From assembly GCA_033239525.1 (NCBI GenBank), contig BSYO01000036.1, forward strand, positions 2,812,126 through 2,876,125: a DNA stretch of 64,000 nucleotides. The letters are read 5' to 3'. This DNA comes from Nepenthes gracilis. Its lineage: Eukaryota > Streptophyta > Magnoliopsida > Caryophyllales > Nepenthaceae. The notes below the pieces were generated by a model. The model did not search any database. It worked only from the letters and a program-made list of their open reading frames with translations, and was not told the origin of the DNA. The position numbers and the translations under genes are program-made. Shown piece after piece: positions 11,388 to 23,430 of the stretch. Every line of letters begins with the position of its first letter. Positions within the stretch are counted from its first letter, which is position 1.

Positions 11388-12675
11388 TCTTTTGATTAAT
11401 CGATATATGAGTTACCGATCATCAGTTCTTATATTTTTATATGATTTAAATTCTTACGATTTGACATGTATTATATTTTTATATTTTTGAAATATTTTGG
11501 CCTTTTAAAGTTTTTATAAATTTTTAATACGATTCTTCAAACTTTATTTTTAGGGGCGTATTATATATTTGATATTCTGATATTTTTATACAATTTATTT
11601 GTTTTATGAGTCTCATATCCTTATATATTTATATATTCTTTTTGGTGGTATCAAACCGCATTTAATGCATTTGTGATTAAGGTATATGTCGGTTTGGATA
11701 GAATAAAAACACAAATGCACATATGAATAACGTATGTGTGCCATGACACTTTCTAAAAGTTTTTATCTTCTAATAGTTCGACTTTCACTTGATATTTTTA
11801 ACTGTTTTGTTTTATTTCAGACCAATTTAAATGACTTATATCACAGTTCTAGTATGAATAAATAATAATAATAATAATATCGACATAAGAATTATCTATA
11901 TATAATTATAATCCAATAATATAAAATCAGGCACGACATTACCTACCAAAACTATAAGCTACATAGTTCAAACATAAATCATAGTAGTCATAGAACTAGT
12001 TTGATTATCTCTATCTAACCTCAAAATAATATTATATGTACTCAATCTATAAGTATTTTTAAAAAAAGTATATGATAAAAATTACCAAATATATCGTAAC
12101 TTAAATCTATGTATAACTCCATGGGGCTAATCAGCCCACAAAATTTCAAACTACAAAATTCAAAAATACATAAATTTAGTATAAAATATAAAATCTAACA
12201 ATCCTTAAAGCCATAACTACAATTAAACAAAAATCTTTATCAATCCTTAATCTACATCTTGTAGGAATTAGTGCTCCACTAATCTGAAAGAGGCAGTTGT
12301 AAAATGTGAGTTTAATAATCAATAAGGTACATATATATATGTTAGTAAATCAGATAAAAGAACCAAAAAATCATATATTATATGCAAAAATCTAAATTAT
12401 CATCAAATATATTCTAAGTCATGATTTTATATCAACAGTACATAATATACAGATATTCAAAACATATAAATTATATGAAAATATCATAATATCAAACATA
12501 TAATACGTCCATAAAAATAAAGTTTGAAGAACCGTATCAAAAATTTGTAAAAATTTTAAAAGGCCAAAATATCTTAAAAATATAAAAATATAATGCATGT
12601 CAGATCATAAGAATTTAAATTATAAAAAAATATATAAACCGATGATCGGTGATTCACATATCGATTAATCAAAAG
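11388..12675. repeat. large inverted repeat, arms ~250-280 bp
   Basis: Left arm 11388-11640 is the reverse complement of right arm about 12430-12675. Shared phrases include 'cttttgattaatcgatat', 'ttggccttttaaa' and 'cttcaaactttattttta'. The spacer is ~0.8 kb. Arm identity is roughly 85% by eye. Confidence 0.75.
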
Positions 12676-13650
12676 ATCATCTTTAAAAAATGAGTTAATT
12701 ATATTTTTAACAATATTTATAGGGAAGCTATCAATATTATTCTATAAAAGGAATCAAGCGTTGTTTTTTTTATTTATATGCATGTTTTTTAAATATGTCT
12801 ATTATATTAGAATATATCTGAATAAAAATCGCCAATTCACTTATAATAATTCTAATTTGTCAAATACGGACCGTATACAAATATACAAAATCTGGAAAAA
12901 GTGAAAACTCAAATCATAAAATAAAATTATCATCAAATATTTATATTAAAATAGCACGCATTATTAAATATATAAATATTTTTATAATTCTTTATAATAT
13001 TTTAATATTAAAATATAATCCTTTAAAATATTCGAGTATTCGGTAAAAATAAATAAAATTTTAAATATTTGATAAAACTAATAAAATCTCAAAATATTTG
13101 ATAAAATATATATCATTTAAAATATTTTAAAAAATAGTAAAAATAATAATATATATATACATTTAAATAAGAATTAAAAGCAAATTCGAAAGATTTCAAT
13201 AATAAACCAATGAAGGAGCTAAGTAATAGTTGCATTTAATCTTAAATTTACTATATCGGGTGCAAAATAATTCTAAAATTTTTTTTTCTCTCTTATTTTT
13301 CCTCTTCTCTTATTTTCTCTCTCTTCACTCTTATTTTTTTTTTTTACATAAATAACAGAATCAATGAATGAAGCCTTTTTTATAAACAAATAAATATAAA
13401 AGCGTCGATCAGATGTATATCAAATACATACTCAACTTCATGCACACATAAGTGTTGCATTAGGTATAAGCTATTCTACTCAAATTATACATGAGCACCC
13501 TGTATGCACCTCTCAAGCGAAAGCATTCTTCTTAAAAGAAGTACGAGCATGCCATCATGTCCGTCTCATGCACAAAACTTCTATCGAAAATGTGCACAAA
13601 AGCTGCACTTGTGCCAATTAGGTGTTAATATCATTTTTCTAAAATTTTAA
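11700..13650 (-). repeat. dispersed repeat family X, copy F (minus)
   Basis: 'gagtttaataatcaataagg' near 12308, a C/T-rich tract near 13290-13340, and a GC-richer 'gcacacataagtgttgcatt' module at 13440-13620 appear in the same order as in the other copies. The copy overlaps the right arm of the 11.4-12.7 kb inverted repeat, so one element is nested in the other. Confidence 0.4.
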
Positions 13651-13659
13651 TTTTTTAAA

Positions 13660-14990
13660 AAAAATTTACTATATAATTATTTCTCATATTAACCAAATAT
13701 ATGACAAATATAAATTAAAAAAATCCCATGCTATAAATTATTTTGAATTACACTTTAAGCACCAAATCGAGACAAAAATAGAGAGGAAGGAGTGTTCTAA
13801 TCATCAAAATCTAGTCTATGTTATTCTATCATTGTATAAAATATTTTTATCAGTAATTTCATTCAATTTATTCTCGTATTATTCATTGCTCTGTGTTCCC
13901 TGCGCCTTATAATGAATCCAATTGTATTTTTGACAGATTTATTATAAACAAACTAGCTCGTGATAAATATATTTTAAATATTAAGTCTCATGCCGTATTT
14001 TTTTATTTTTAAATGGGCTTTTTATATAAAATTTTATTTTATAATTATTACCAATACACATGATTTATTTTTTTTATGTTTTAAAAATTTTATTAAATTA
14101 GAAAATACAATAAAAATAAATTATAAATTAATAAAACAGGTAGCATTGCCCTCTATTCTTTTTATATTTTATTTTAGTTTCCTAAGGAAAAATGATGCTT
14201 GCGTGGAGAAATGGGGAATAGAGGCGAGGCATATGGATAAGGAGGCCTTAGCCAGCTGTAAGATAAATTGCAAGCACGAGGAATGATGGAGCGTGGTTTT
14301 GATTTTCCTAAAAAGATTTTTGGAAAATATTTATTTTCTATTTTTTAAAAAATCAAAAAAAATATATTAATATTAATATTAATATTCAAATGTTACTCTA
14401 ACTTTATTAAATTCAATAAATATACATTGTATTTTGAGGAAAATAAAACTTTAAAAAAAAATTAAATAATTATTAAATCAGACAGATATCACACCCCAAC
14501 ATCATAAATCGAAAAAAAAAAAATTATGTAATATTTTTTTAAAATATTTTAAAAATACATTTTCTTCCCCAAAAAAAAATGAAAAACAAATATTCCAAGC
14601 GTTGACACGTGTGCAAAGGTTTAAGCGTGCAAGGTGCGCTGGCGGCTTAAAGGCAGCTGAGAAGCATCCTCCGAGTAATGCCATTTGGAAATGTTGTCCT
14701 ACGAATTTGGAGCACTTCGGCACCGAGTAGGGACACCGTGTCCCTAAAAAAACAGCCCTATGTATTTAAAACGGACCCCACTGCGTGTCAATGAGATGGG
14801 GCACAAGCCCAAGATTGATAATCGAGCTTGCGTGGGTCCCTCTCATGGTTGCTGTCTGGGACATGGGGTGGGACCAATCATGGGTTTTGGCCACCATGAT
14901 TTGGGTGGAAAGATTTTTTTTTTTTTCTTTTTTTTTTTATTTAAATATGGTTAGGATTAGGTTTGAAATTGACTTTATTAATTTTGGTAG
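13660..14990. other. intergenic DNA with two short GC-richer islands
   Basis: Islands at 14140-14290 and 14585-14905 interrupt AT-rich DNA. The second contains the palindrome AGGGACACCGTGTCCCT at 14727-14743. No frame in either island shows a known domain. They may be edges of old insertions. Confidence 0.4.
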
Positions 14991-14999
14991 ATCTGATTA

Positions 15000-15450
15000 A
15001 AATAAAAATTTGATTGAATTTTAATATTTGTGGTCATTAAGTTGAGTTAACTCGAGTTTAATCTGATTATTCAAACTAAAAATATGATTCTATCTGTATG
15101 AAATTAAAATGGAATTGATTTGTTATGATTGATTTAATTTTTTTTTATTTAAAAATTAATATTGACATAAAAATAGAAATATTTTAAATATATATTATTA
15201 TAATAAAATATTACTTAAGTGTTTTAAATAAAAATTAGATTGAATTTAGAAATTTGTGATTGTTAAATTGAATTGGATTCGATTTAATTATTTAAACTAA
15301 AAATATGATTGTGCTCGTATTTAACTAAAATGGGGCAGATTTGAATTGGTTGATTTGAATTTTTTTATTTTTATTTAAAATTTAATACTGACATAAAAAT
15401 AAAAATATTTTAAAAATATATATTTTTTCATAATAAAATATTACATAAGT
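15000..15450. repeat. ~221 bp tandem duplication, AT-rich
   Basis: 'aaactaaaaatatgatt' occurs at 15073 and 15294. The preceding 'gattgaatttt(a)' and following 'gacataaaaata' blocks keep the same 221 bp spacing. Copies are ~80-85% alike. Confidence 0.7.
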
Positions 15451-15459
15451 ATTCTAAAT

Positions 15460-17870
15460 AAAAAACATTTCATAAAAAATATTTATTATAAAAAATATTA
15501 TATATTCAGTTAATTTTTTAAATATGACCTTTACTTGAGATTAAAAAAAATTATTTATAAAAAAAATATAACTTTAGCTAAATTAAAATAAATCAATTAT
15601 TTTTATCTATGACTATATTAATTTTAAAAAATTAATTAGGCCTATTTTTTATATTAAATTTATTCATAATATTGATATATTTTAATTAAATTGGCTAAAA
15701 TTTAGATCAATTAAATTAATAATTTAATTTTAATTAAATTTAAATTTTAATTATTAGTAGGTTTAATGGTTAATTTTTCCCCCTTTTTTTTCCTTCTTTT
15801 TAATAATCAAAAGGTTAATATCTATCCCTTCTTCACTGCAATGATTAATCCTAATATAATTTCTATTAATCTTAAGATTAAGATTTTGGATACGACTTTT
15901 GATGTGAAAAGGTGAGATTTCGTTGGGGTTTGTTTTGAGAAATTTAAGACAGATTCCGTTGAACAATGATAACCTCAATATAATTAACCGCTGTAATTAA
16001 ATAATATTTAAAAAATAAAAATAATGTAAAAAAAAAAAAACAGAATAAATTATTTATTTAATTTACGCAGAGTATAACTATTAAAAAAATATGCAACGAG
16101 GCAATTCCACGGCTACAGCGACTGCAGCGGCCGACTGAGGCGGCTCCGGTGGGTGGCGGTGGCAGGAACCGGGGCAGCCTCCTCCATTGCGTTCAGAGAT
16201 GCAGGTGGTTTTTTACCCGTTAAGAAGTTCATACTTACACATTTTTTGAAATATATATAATAATATTTTTTATAATATAAATATTTTAATATTATAAAAA
16301 ATTATAAAAACTAACTAGTAAAATATTTTTTAAATTTATTTTTAAATATAAAATATGGAACATTGGATCGCTCAGATCCAATGGCCATTGCACTTTCACA
16401 ACGCGGTAATGAGAGCGCAATGGAGCCCCCCCGAATCTAGCTACAACCAAAGAACAGGAATGTTGCAACGCAGTTCCATGTGGCACGTATACGACGTCAT
16501 GTCGTCGTAGTTGTTAGATAGAGATTTAATATCTGTCGTTTTTTTATTATTAAAAAATTAAAAATATATATATTTTTTTAAATAAAATGATTAACAATGG
16601 ACGTTAGAGTTCTATCCGATAGTTAAAACGCAAAGTCATACAAGTGCCATATGGGCGCTCGTCACGGCGGCCCTCGAATACTATAGCCATATCTAAGCAG
16701 ATTTAATGCAGGAACAACTAATATTAGCATTATTATTTTTTTTATTTTTTTGATTATTTTTATGAAATACATATCATCATAATAAAAAAATTAAACTCAA
16801 AAATGAAATATTTTTTCCACCATGTTTGAGGTTGAACTAAGTTTTATATTCTCTCCCAATTAAGAACATTGTTAGATTTTTTAATTTTATTAGATATTTT
16901 ATTTATTTATAATTTACTATCTATATATATAATTTATTAAAATTAATTAAAAAATAAAACAATAAAAAAATGCCATGTGACTAATTACCATTATTGAAAT
17001 TTGTTAACTACCAAAGTCAAGTTCAATAATTCAGAAATAAAATTGGCCTTGCTTTAATTAATATGATACATTATCTTATAGACTGACCTAAGAAAGTAAA
17101 AAATTGTAGTATATTATCTTATCATGTATCAAACGGTATATCACTGTATAAACACAATACTAGCATATAATACCAACTACTATGATACTGATTAATTTAG
17201 AGTAAAATCTCAATTTAATGATAAATTATAAAAATATTCTTACTATATAGTACTTACAGATATAAAATTACATACATTTCGATATTCTAATACCCTAAAA
17301 TGTAAAGATTTTGTATATTCAGCTATTTCTTATGATATATTCGGACCTGTGGTGTGACCTAATGTGTGTATTTTGTATATGATCTTATAAAAATTATTGA
17401 GATATTTTTAGATGATATGATATTTTATACTACTATCAGAGTCGTATATAAAAATAGATAAATTAATATTATGTTATTTAAAATTTTATGAAAATTACAT
17501 TTTATGTTTTTTTTTTATTGGGTTATAGGCTAAGGGTGTGTTTTGAGCTTGGTGATTGGGCGTGCAAGCCCCAAGATAAGGGTATGTGGTCATAATGGGA
17601 GGGAGTGCCTTATGCCAGCCAATACACCAAGATTATTCATGATGCTTAAAACTCCACATTTTGGCATCATTGCCTATCCCTCCTACTACTATCCTTTTAT
17701 GTTTTATATGGTCTTCATTCATTAAAAATAAGATAATTTATCCTTACAATATAACTCACAGTAAAAAGATAATTTCTTATTTATACATTGAAAATATTTT
17801 TTTCCTTTAAGATAGCATTTTTAGAATAAAATCGTGTGGAATAAAATTTTATAAATAGATATGTTATATA
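15460..17870. other. intergenic AT-rich DNA, no gene seen
   Basis: GC-richer patches at 16095-16205 and 16360-16440 carry no readable domain. The second contains the palindrome CATTGGAT..ATCCAATG and ends in GGAGCCCCCCC, resembling the MITE ends described at 30.5 and 31.3 kb. A further GC-richer patch at 17520-17700 is unexplained. Confidence 0.4.
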
Positions 17871-17875
17871 TATTA

Positions 17876-18078
17876 TGTGGTGTCCTACATCGGATGTGGA
17901 GGTGAACGAAGCATGCTTTGTAAGCCGTGGAGACCTTTTCCTTGTAGACGCGTTTTAGGGGCGGTGAAGGTCGTCTGCTGGGAACAAAACCGTGCAGGCT
18001 AGTTTGACTTGGGACGCCGTGAAGTTTCCCGTCCCAAAGTGGACAATATCTACAGGCGGGTTGCTCGGGGACATTACA
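17876..18078 (+). repeat. TRIM 5' LTR
   Basis: It begins TGTGGTGTCC and ends ATTACA. Confidence 0.9.
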
Positions 18079-18080
18079 AA

Positions 18081-18092
18081 TGGTATCAGAAT
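18081..18092 (+). other. TRIM primer-binding site
   Basis: TGGTATCAGA matches the complement of the initiator-Met tRNA 3' end. It lies two bases from the LTR end. Confidence 0.85.
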
Positions 18093-18146
18093 TGATGCCC
18101 AATTTGGTATGCTAACACGGACGCAGGGATCCCAAGGGGGGTGGAT

Positions 18147-18349
18147 TATGGTGTCCTACATCGAATGGGGAGGTGAACGAATCGCGCCTTATAAGCCGTG
18201 GAGACCTTTCCCTTGTATACGCATTTTGGGGGCGGTAGAGGCCATCCGTCAGGAATAAAATCGTACGGGCTAAGTTGGTTTGGAACGCCGTAAAGTTTTC
18301 CGACCCAAAACGAACAATATCTACAGGCGGGTTGTTTGGGGACGTTATA
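18147..18349 (+). repeat. TRIM 3' LTR
   Basis: It begins TATGGTGTCC and ends GTTATA; both termini have mutated from TG..CA. It is 203 bp, the same length as the 5' copy. Confidence 0.9.
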
Positions 18350-18359
18350 TATTATGTAA

Positions 18360-19770
18360 AGCAGATAATAATTTACAAGAAAACAGGTAAAAACTAATAG
18401 CTTGACAAGAAATATGCTTTAAGTTGAAAAGGGCATCCCTTTAATTTAAGGTAAATAAGATAATTGTGGGATGAAAGGTAGGCAATTGAGTTTGTTACTC
18501 GAGCACTTTTAAAGAAGTTACATAGCATTTCACATCAAATTTCTTTTTTTCTAATAAGGGTTCTTGTCTATTTGGGAAAAAAGATTTAATAATAATAAAT
18601 GAGTAATTAAATTTTACTTCTCTAATAGTTACTTTAGGAGAAAAAAATAAATAGGAAGAAGAGTCACAATTTTTTAATTGTAATTATTCAATGACTAATT
18701 ATCTATAATATATTTAAATTAAAGTATCATAGGTAGATAAAAAAATTAATTTTTATCAATTTTTTATTAAAATTATATTACTTGAGTAAATCTGATTAAA
18801 ATTAGACCATTCAATCAACTTGGTCCCTCCCAATTCAAAAATTTATGAAATATGATCAGATGTATAAGTATTATAGATACACATGATAAAAAATTTAGGT
18901 CTTATAATTTTTTTGGCTTAGCACAATTACAGATAAAACTAGGTGATCTGGCGCATATCATATTTGTTGTAAGTATATATTTTTTATTTAGATAAATATC
19001 AAGCTAAAAATTTATCTTAGCAAATTATATTTGTATGTAATTAGTATTTTTATGTAATGATTATTCGTTTAAAATATTTTTACAATACTTTTTATCCAAA
19101 TATTATATTTTTTAATTATTTATTTCTAGTTATTTTTATGTAATTATAAATTTTTAATTATAACAATTAAAATAAAAAAATATTTATAAATTAGTCCGAT
19201 TTTTATCATTAATGTATGATTAAGATTTTTAGTTTGGGTAATTTAGCCTCACTTGGCTTATTAGTAAACACTGTTACAGATGAATCAATTTATCCAATGA
19301 AAAATTGATGTAAAAGAAATTATTTTATTCGAATTTAAGCAAGACAGATCTTCTCTGATGGTGAATACCTCGACTTAAAATAGGTTAATTTTTTGCTCAG
19401 ATAATATATGATATGTTAACTCATAGCCTTTATTGCCTTGTTCTTTACATTTCCAATGGGGACCAATATGACTACGAATGATTAAGGATAAAAAAAAAAT
19501 ATCACTATAAAAATATTTTACAGATACTTATTTAATACGTATTTGAATTGAAAATTTATTTGGAATAGAAATTATCTGAAAAGAGAATCAATCTGAATAA
19601 CAGATTCTTTAATCTTACACATGACAAACTGAAAAATAAATAGGCTCGGAATTTTTTTGAAAAATTTATCCAATATCTAAGTCAGCATGAGATTAAGCAA
19701 AAAAAAAAAAAAAAGAGGGACAATGAGATACCTACTCTTTTCTTAGGATGTAAGACTTTTATTTTAGGCA
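18360..19770. other. AT-rich intergenic DNA
   Basis: No gene, RNA or clear repeat is seen. Confidence 0.6.
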
Positions 19771-19779
19771 TTAATTTCT

Positions 19780-20430
19780 TTTGGGTAGTAGGTGATAAGG
19801 GTTCTATGGGTGAGCTCGAGCGAGCCAAAGGGCCCTCTACTGCGAGCTGGTCGTAGCCAACAAGCTAAGCGAGTAGCACTCCCAATGGATTTTACGGGTG
19901 AGCTTGACCCGTGTGCAAAAAGTTTGGCACAGTTAATTGTTGGGGTTCGAATACTCGGATCCACTCGATCCGTTAGCAACGGAATACTCGAACCCCTCGA
20001 TCATCGTCAGCCACCATTTAGCATGTCATCAGTCGTCACTGTGCACAGCAAATGTTTCCGGATGCTACTGTGCACTTAGTTATGTACGCGGATGATTCTA
20101 TACTGGTGACACACACTGGTAAATAATACCATGTCTTCCCTTTGGCCCATTGGTCGTCCGCGCGTTTCGTCTGCGTGCCCGTCCATGCGCCCATTGGCTC
20201 TTTGGCCACTGCGTACTATCGGCCATCCATGCACCCGCCATTTGCTTTCTTGGCCCCAAGGCAAATCCATGCTTGCCAATGTGCATCTTTGGTCGTCCAC
20301 TTTGCTACTCGTCCGACTCCGCAAAGTCCTCAAGCCTTCTGTTGTATAAAGTCCTCGTCCCTTTCTGCTGCAGTCAGTCTACAGCACTACGCACAAGTCC
20401 TGTGCAACCTCTGATAACGTCTCCAATTTG
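19780..20430. other. GC-rich island of unknown origin
   Basis: About 650 bp with balanced base composition sits abruptly in AT-rich DNA. Short frames are open on both strands, none with a recognisable domain. A hairpin made by GGGGTTCGA (19941) and TCGAACCCC (19988) lies near its left side. It probably belongs to a decayed mobile element; no terminal repeats could be paired. Confidence 0.4.
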
Positions 20431-20762
20431 TTGAGTACCCACAAGGGAGTGACCAAAATCCAACATTAATTGCATACATGGATTTTATGTGGTACAAGAC
20501 TTAACAGTAGTACTTCTTTTTGAGTCATCCTTATAATATTATTAGACAACAAAATATCCATTTATTCCACATTTTTATATTAATTTATTAATATAAATAA
20601 ATGAACCGATATCATATCATTAAAATATAATTAAAAAAATTTCAAATGATAATATACCTAATCTCATGCAACTGCCTCCCCTAATTCAAGGATATTCTCA
20701 TTGTCTACCAGCCACGCCTGATTCCTTCTCTTTCACTTGTTTTCAGTTGGAAGAACCCAAAA

Positions 20763-20812
20763 ATAAATAAATAAATAAATAATATAATATAATATAATAT
20801 AATATAATATAA
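20763..20812. repeat. AAAT array followed by a TATAA array
   Basis: About five AAAT units run directly into about six ATATA-type 5 bp units. Confidence 0.85.
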
Positions 20813-21324
20813 AAAAATTCTGCATTTTTAATTTTTCAAAACTGCTATTATTCAAGATTGGAAATCTTTGATAATATTCCGCACGCCTGACTTCCTCATA
20901 TCCACCCACCTCTTTTTTTTAATACCTTGAAAAAATCATAATTTAAGATTTTTATTTATGAATATTAATATTATTTTCATTTTAAAAAATATTTCTTTAT
21001 AATATAAAATAAAAATATAAGAATTAAAAAAAAAAAAGTGGGCCATCCTTATTTTTTGGTTGCCTTTTGTGTAATTCGCCATGATTAGAGGGCAATGTTA
21101 CAAGTACTCTGAATACGAACTGTTCGTTTGCAGCTGCCTCAAGTACTTATGCTCTGTTTATGAATATTAAAAAGTAATTTATAATTAAATTATATATTAT
21201 AGTTTAAAATTTATCTAGTTAAATTAAATTATTTTTAAAAATTTTAAAAATAATCATCATTAAAATTTTAAGCCGAATAATTCTAAATAAAAGCAGGCAA
21301 AACGATTATCGTCTTTCTAATTGA

Positions 21325-21516
21325 GGGGGCGTCCTTCTCTCCAGTGGAGAAGGACCATCATTTTCTTAATCTGGGCCGTCGGATATAAAATCCGACGGTT
21401 ACGTGTTTTAAATGATTAAATTTAAAATCGAACGGTTCACGTTATATTATCCATTCAAAATGTGTAGGACGCCGGATTTTACATCCGATGGTTCAGACGT
21501 GGAGAAGGACGCCCCC
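21325..21516. mobile_element. 192 bp MITE with 15 bp perfect terminal inverted repeats
   Basis: The ends GGGGGCGTCCTTCTC and GAGAAGGACGCCCCC are exact inverted repeats. The left end folds on itself again (CTTCTCTCCAGTGGAGAAGG). The interior carries two 'CCGTCGGAT..' type palindromes, a module shared with the MITEs at 24.7, 25.9, 30.5 and 31.3 kb. I found no convincing target duplication. Confidence 0.75.
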
Positions 21517-22081
21517 GGATCCATCGTCTTCCATTCATTTAGGAATTTTCACCTTAGACATAATAAACATAATATTTATTTCTATTATCCAAAGAATTTA
21601 TATTAACTTTCCCTTATCCTTCAAATTATTTATTTCTAATAATAATTATCTCATTTTTATTTTTATTTTTCAGAGTAGACACCATTAGTATACTTGTCCT
21701 GAAAATGCTGAACTTGGCCTGGTGCTCTGTTCTCGCTGCCAAGCAGAAAGACATACTAAGACTGCTTTAATTAATAAATGATAATTATTCTCATTATTCG
21801 AATTACACTAAAATATAATTTCAGAAGATTAATTTCTAATAAAAAAATGGGGAAAATGGATTTCTGAAAATGATAAAATTGCGCGTGGGCTTAAATTCCG
21901 TAGCCTGTTCCCCTGTTCTTCCCTCCGCTGAAAGATGACTGCAAAAAAACAGAGAGAAAATCACCATCATCTCCCATTTCATTATGCCTGCAATCATTGT
22001 TCTTGGTTGCCTCACCCGCATGCCCTCTCCCCTCTCCTTCACTTCCCTGATCTTCTCCCTCTCTCATCCCCCATGAATTCC

Positions 22082-22088
22082 TATAAAT
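22082..22088 (+). promoter_or_regulatory. TATA box of SAMDC4
   Basis: TATAAAT lies 75 bases upstream of the start codon. The expected transcription start near 22110-22118 gives a leader of only ~50 nt. The leader would then lack the small conserved upstream ORF that controls translation of the SAMDC1-type genes, and I see no such ORF. Confidence 0.6.
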
Positions 22089-22162
22089 TCGTTCCCCTGT
22101 TTTCCCGTCCTGTCCAAATTCCGGAGAAAAAACTTCCTGCAAATTCTTGAGCAAAACATTCG

Positions 22163-23236
22163 ATGGCGGTTTCTGGGTTCGAAGGATTCGAGAAGAGATT
22201 GGAGCTTCACTTCTCGGGTGATGACCCGATTCGGGTAAGCAATCTGGGGCTCCGACTGCTCGAATTCGAGTCAGTAGACGATGTCCTTCATGCGGTTCAG
22301 TGCACGGTGGTTTCGGCTGTTGGGAACAGATATTTCGATGCTTATGTTTTGTCTGAATCAAGCCTCTTTGTGTACCCCACAAAGATCATCATCAAGACAT
22401 GTGGGACCACCCAGCTGCTCAAATCCATCCGTCCATTGCTCTACTATGCTAATCTGATGGGATTCTATCTGAGCGACTGCAAGTACACAAGAGGTAGCTT
22501 TATATTTCCTCAATCACAGCCATTCCCTCACACTAGCTTTGAAGATGAAGTCTTTTACATAGAAAATTGCCTTCCCTCTCGTCTTTCCCATAGAAAAGCT
22601 TCCTTTATGCCCTCAAAAAAGTCATCTTCCCAATCCCATGCATGGCATGTCTTCACTGCTAGTGACGATCATCATCACCATGGACATCCTCTCTCTTCCA
22701 TGGATTCTTTGTCGCCGGCCTCATCATCGTACACTGTGGAGGTCTGCATGACCGAGCTGGACAGGACGACGGCCCAAAAGTTTTTCCGCAGGCCGGGGGA
22801 TAGGAAATCGGGCGACGCGGCCGGGAGAGAGATGACGGAGAATACGGGCATTCGGGGCATCAATCCGAATGCATTCATCTGTGACTTTGCATTTGACCCG
22901 TGCGGGTACTCCATGAACGGCATGCATGGCGAGAAATACTCCACCGTTCACGTGACCCCCGAGGAAGGTTATAGCTACGCCAGCTTCGAGTGCGTCGGGT
23001 CGTTGGCCCACGATCGAGACGACTTCGTCGAGGTGCTGAAGAAGGTGGTACAGGTTTTTAGACCTGGGAATATGTCGGTGGCGATATCGTGTGCTCTTAC
23101 CGCCGGCGATGATGTTTGGACGCGTGTTATCAATGGGCTTGAGCCGCTTGGATTGAAGTGCAGGAGCTGCGCCGTGGATGATTTTCCGGCTGCTGGGACA
23201 ATCTTGTTTCAGACATTTACGAGCCGTCGGAAGTAG
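22163..23236 (+). CDS. SAMDC4: S-adenosylmethionine decarboxylase proenzyme, SAMDC4/BUD2 type
   Basis: AdoMetDC makes decarboxylated AdoMet, the aminopropyl donor for spermidine, spermine and thermospermine synthesis in the cytosol. The 357-residue intronless frame opens MAVSGFEGFEKRLEL, the signature start of the Arabidopsis BUD2 clade, and ends TSRRK as that clade ends in PRRK. The self-cleavage site is LSE65-S66; Ser66 becomes the pyruvoyl group and residues 1-65 the small subunit. Residues equivalent to the human catalytic and processing residues are present: Glu7, Glu10, Cys80 (KTCGTT), Ser250 (GYSMNG) and His263 (VHVTPE). A His-rich insert (about residues 168-175) is unusual and makes the linker longer than in Arabidopsis. 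A good TATA box, intact frame and intact active site support a working gene. In Arabidopsis this paralogue affects shoot branching; that role is by homology only. Confidence 0.95.
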   Translation: MAVSGFEGFEKRLELHFSGDDPIRVSNLGLRLLEFESVDDVLHAVQCTVVSAVGNRYFDAYVLSESSLFVYPTKIIIKTCGTTQLLKSIRPLLYYANLMGFYLSDCKYTRGSFIFPQSQPFPHTSFEDEVFYIENCLPSRLSHRKASFMPSKKSSSQSHAWHVFTASDDHHHHGHPLSSMDSLSPASSSYTVEVCMTELDRTTAQKFFRRPGDRKSGDAAGREMTENTGIRGINPNAFICDFAFDPCGYSMNGMHGEKYSTVHVTPEEGYSYASFECVGSLAHDRDDFVEVLKKVVQVFRPGNMSVAISCALTAGDDVWTRVINGLEPLGLKCRSCAVDDFPAAGTILFQTFTSRRK

Positions 23237-23403
23237 GCGGCCGCCGGTGCCGGAAAAGATGGTACGTGGTAGACAATAAAGATGGTGAAAAGAAAGAAGG
23301 AAAAAGGTATGATTTAGGCTAGAAATTGGCAGTGAAACGGTGAATTTCGATATGTATGCAAAATGGGTGTATAGATGATGGGTGTGTGCGTCAATTTTTG
23401 GAG

Positions 23404-23430
23404 GATGGTGATGGTGATGGTGATGGTGAT
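23404..23430 (+). repeat. (GATGGT)n array in the SAMDC4 3' region
   Basis: Four and a half perfect hexamer units lie 170 bases after the stop codon, probably in the 3' UTR. Confidence 0.85.

Larger units (their letters stand above)
17876..18349 (+). mobile_element. complete TRIM (terminal-repeat retrotransposon in miniature)
   Basis: Two 203 bp direct repeats flank a 68 bp interior. The 5 bp on each side are identical (TATTA at 17871-17875 and 18350-18354), the target duplication expected of LTR integration. The interior begins with TGGTATCAGA two bases after the first LTR, a primer-binding site for initiator-Met tRNA, and ends with a purine-rich CCCAAGGGGGGTGGAT just before the second LTR. 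Nothing is encoded. LTR identity is ~81% by hand count, and most differences are C/T or G/A, so the insertion is old and was probably methylated. Confidence 0.92.

Noticed and set aside
21935..22150. 71-codon frame just upstream of SAMDC4 as a regulatory uORF
   Set aside because: It does not resemble the conserved SAMDC uORF and begins upstream of the likely transcription start.
21891..22382. 163-codon minus-strand frame over the SAMDC4 promoter and start
   Set aside because: It overlaps the gene's TATA box and first codons in antisense and has no recognisable protein.
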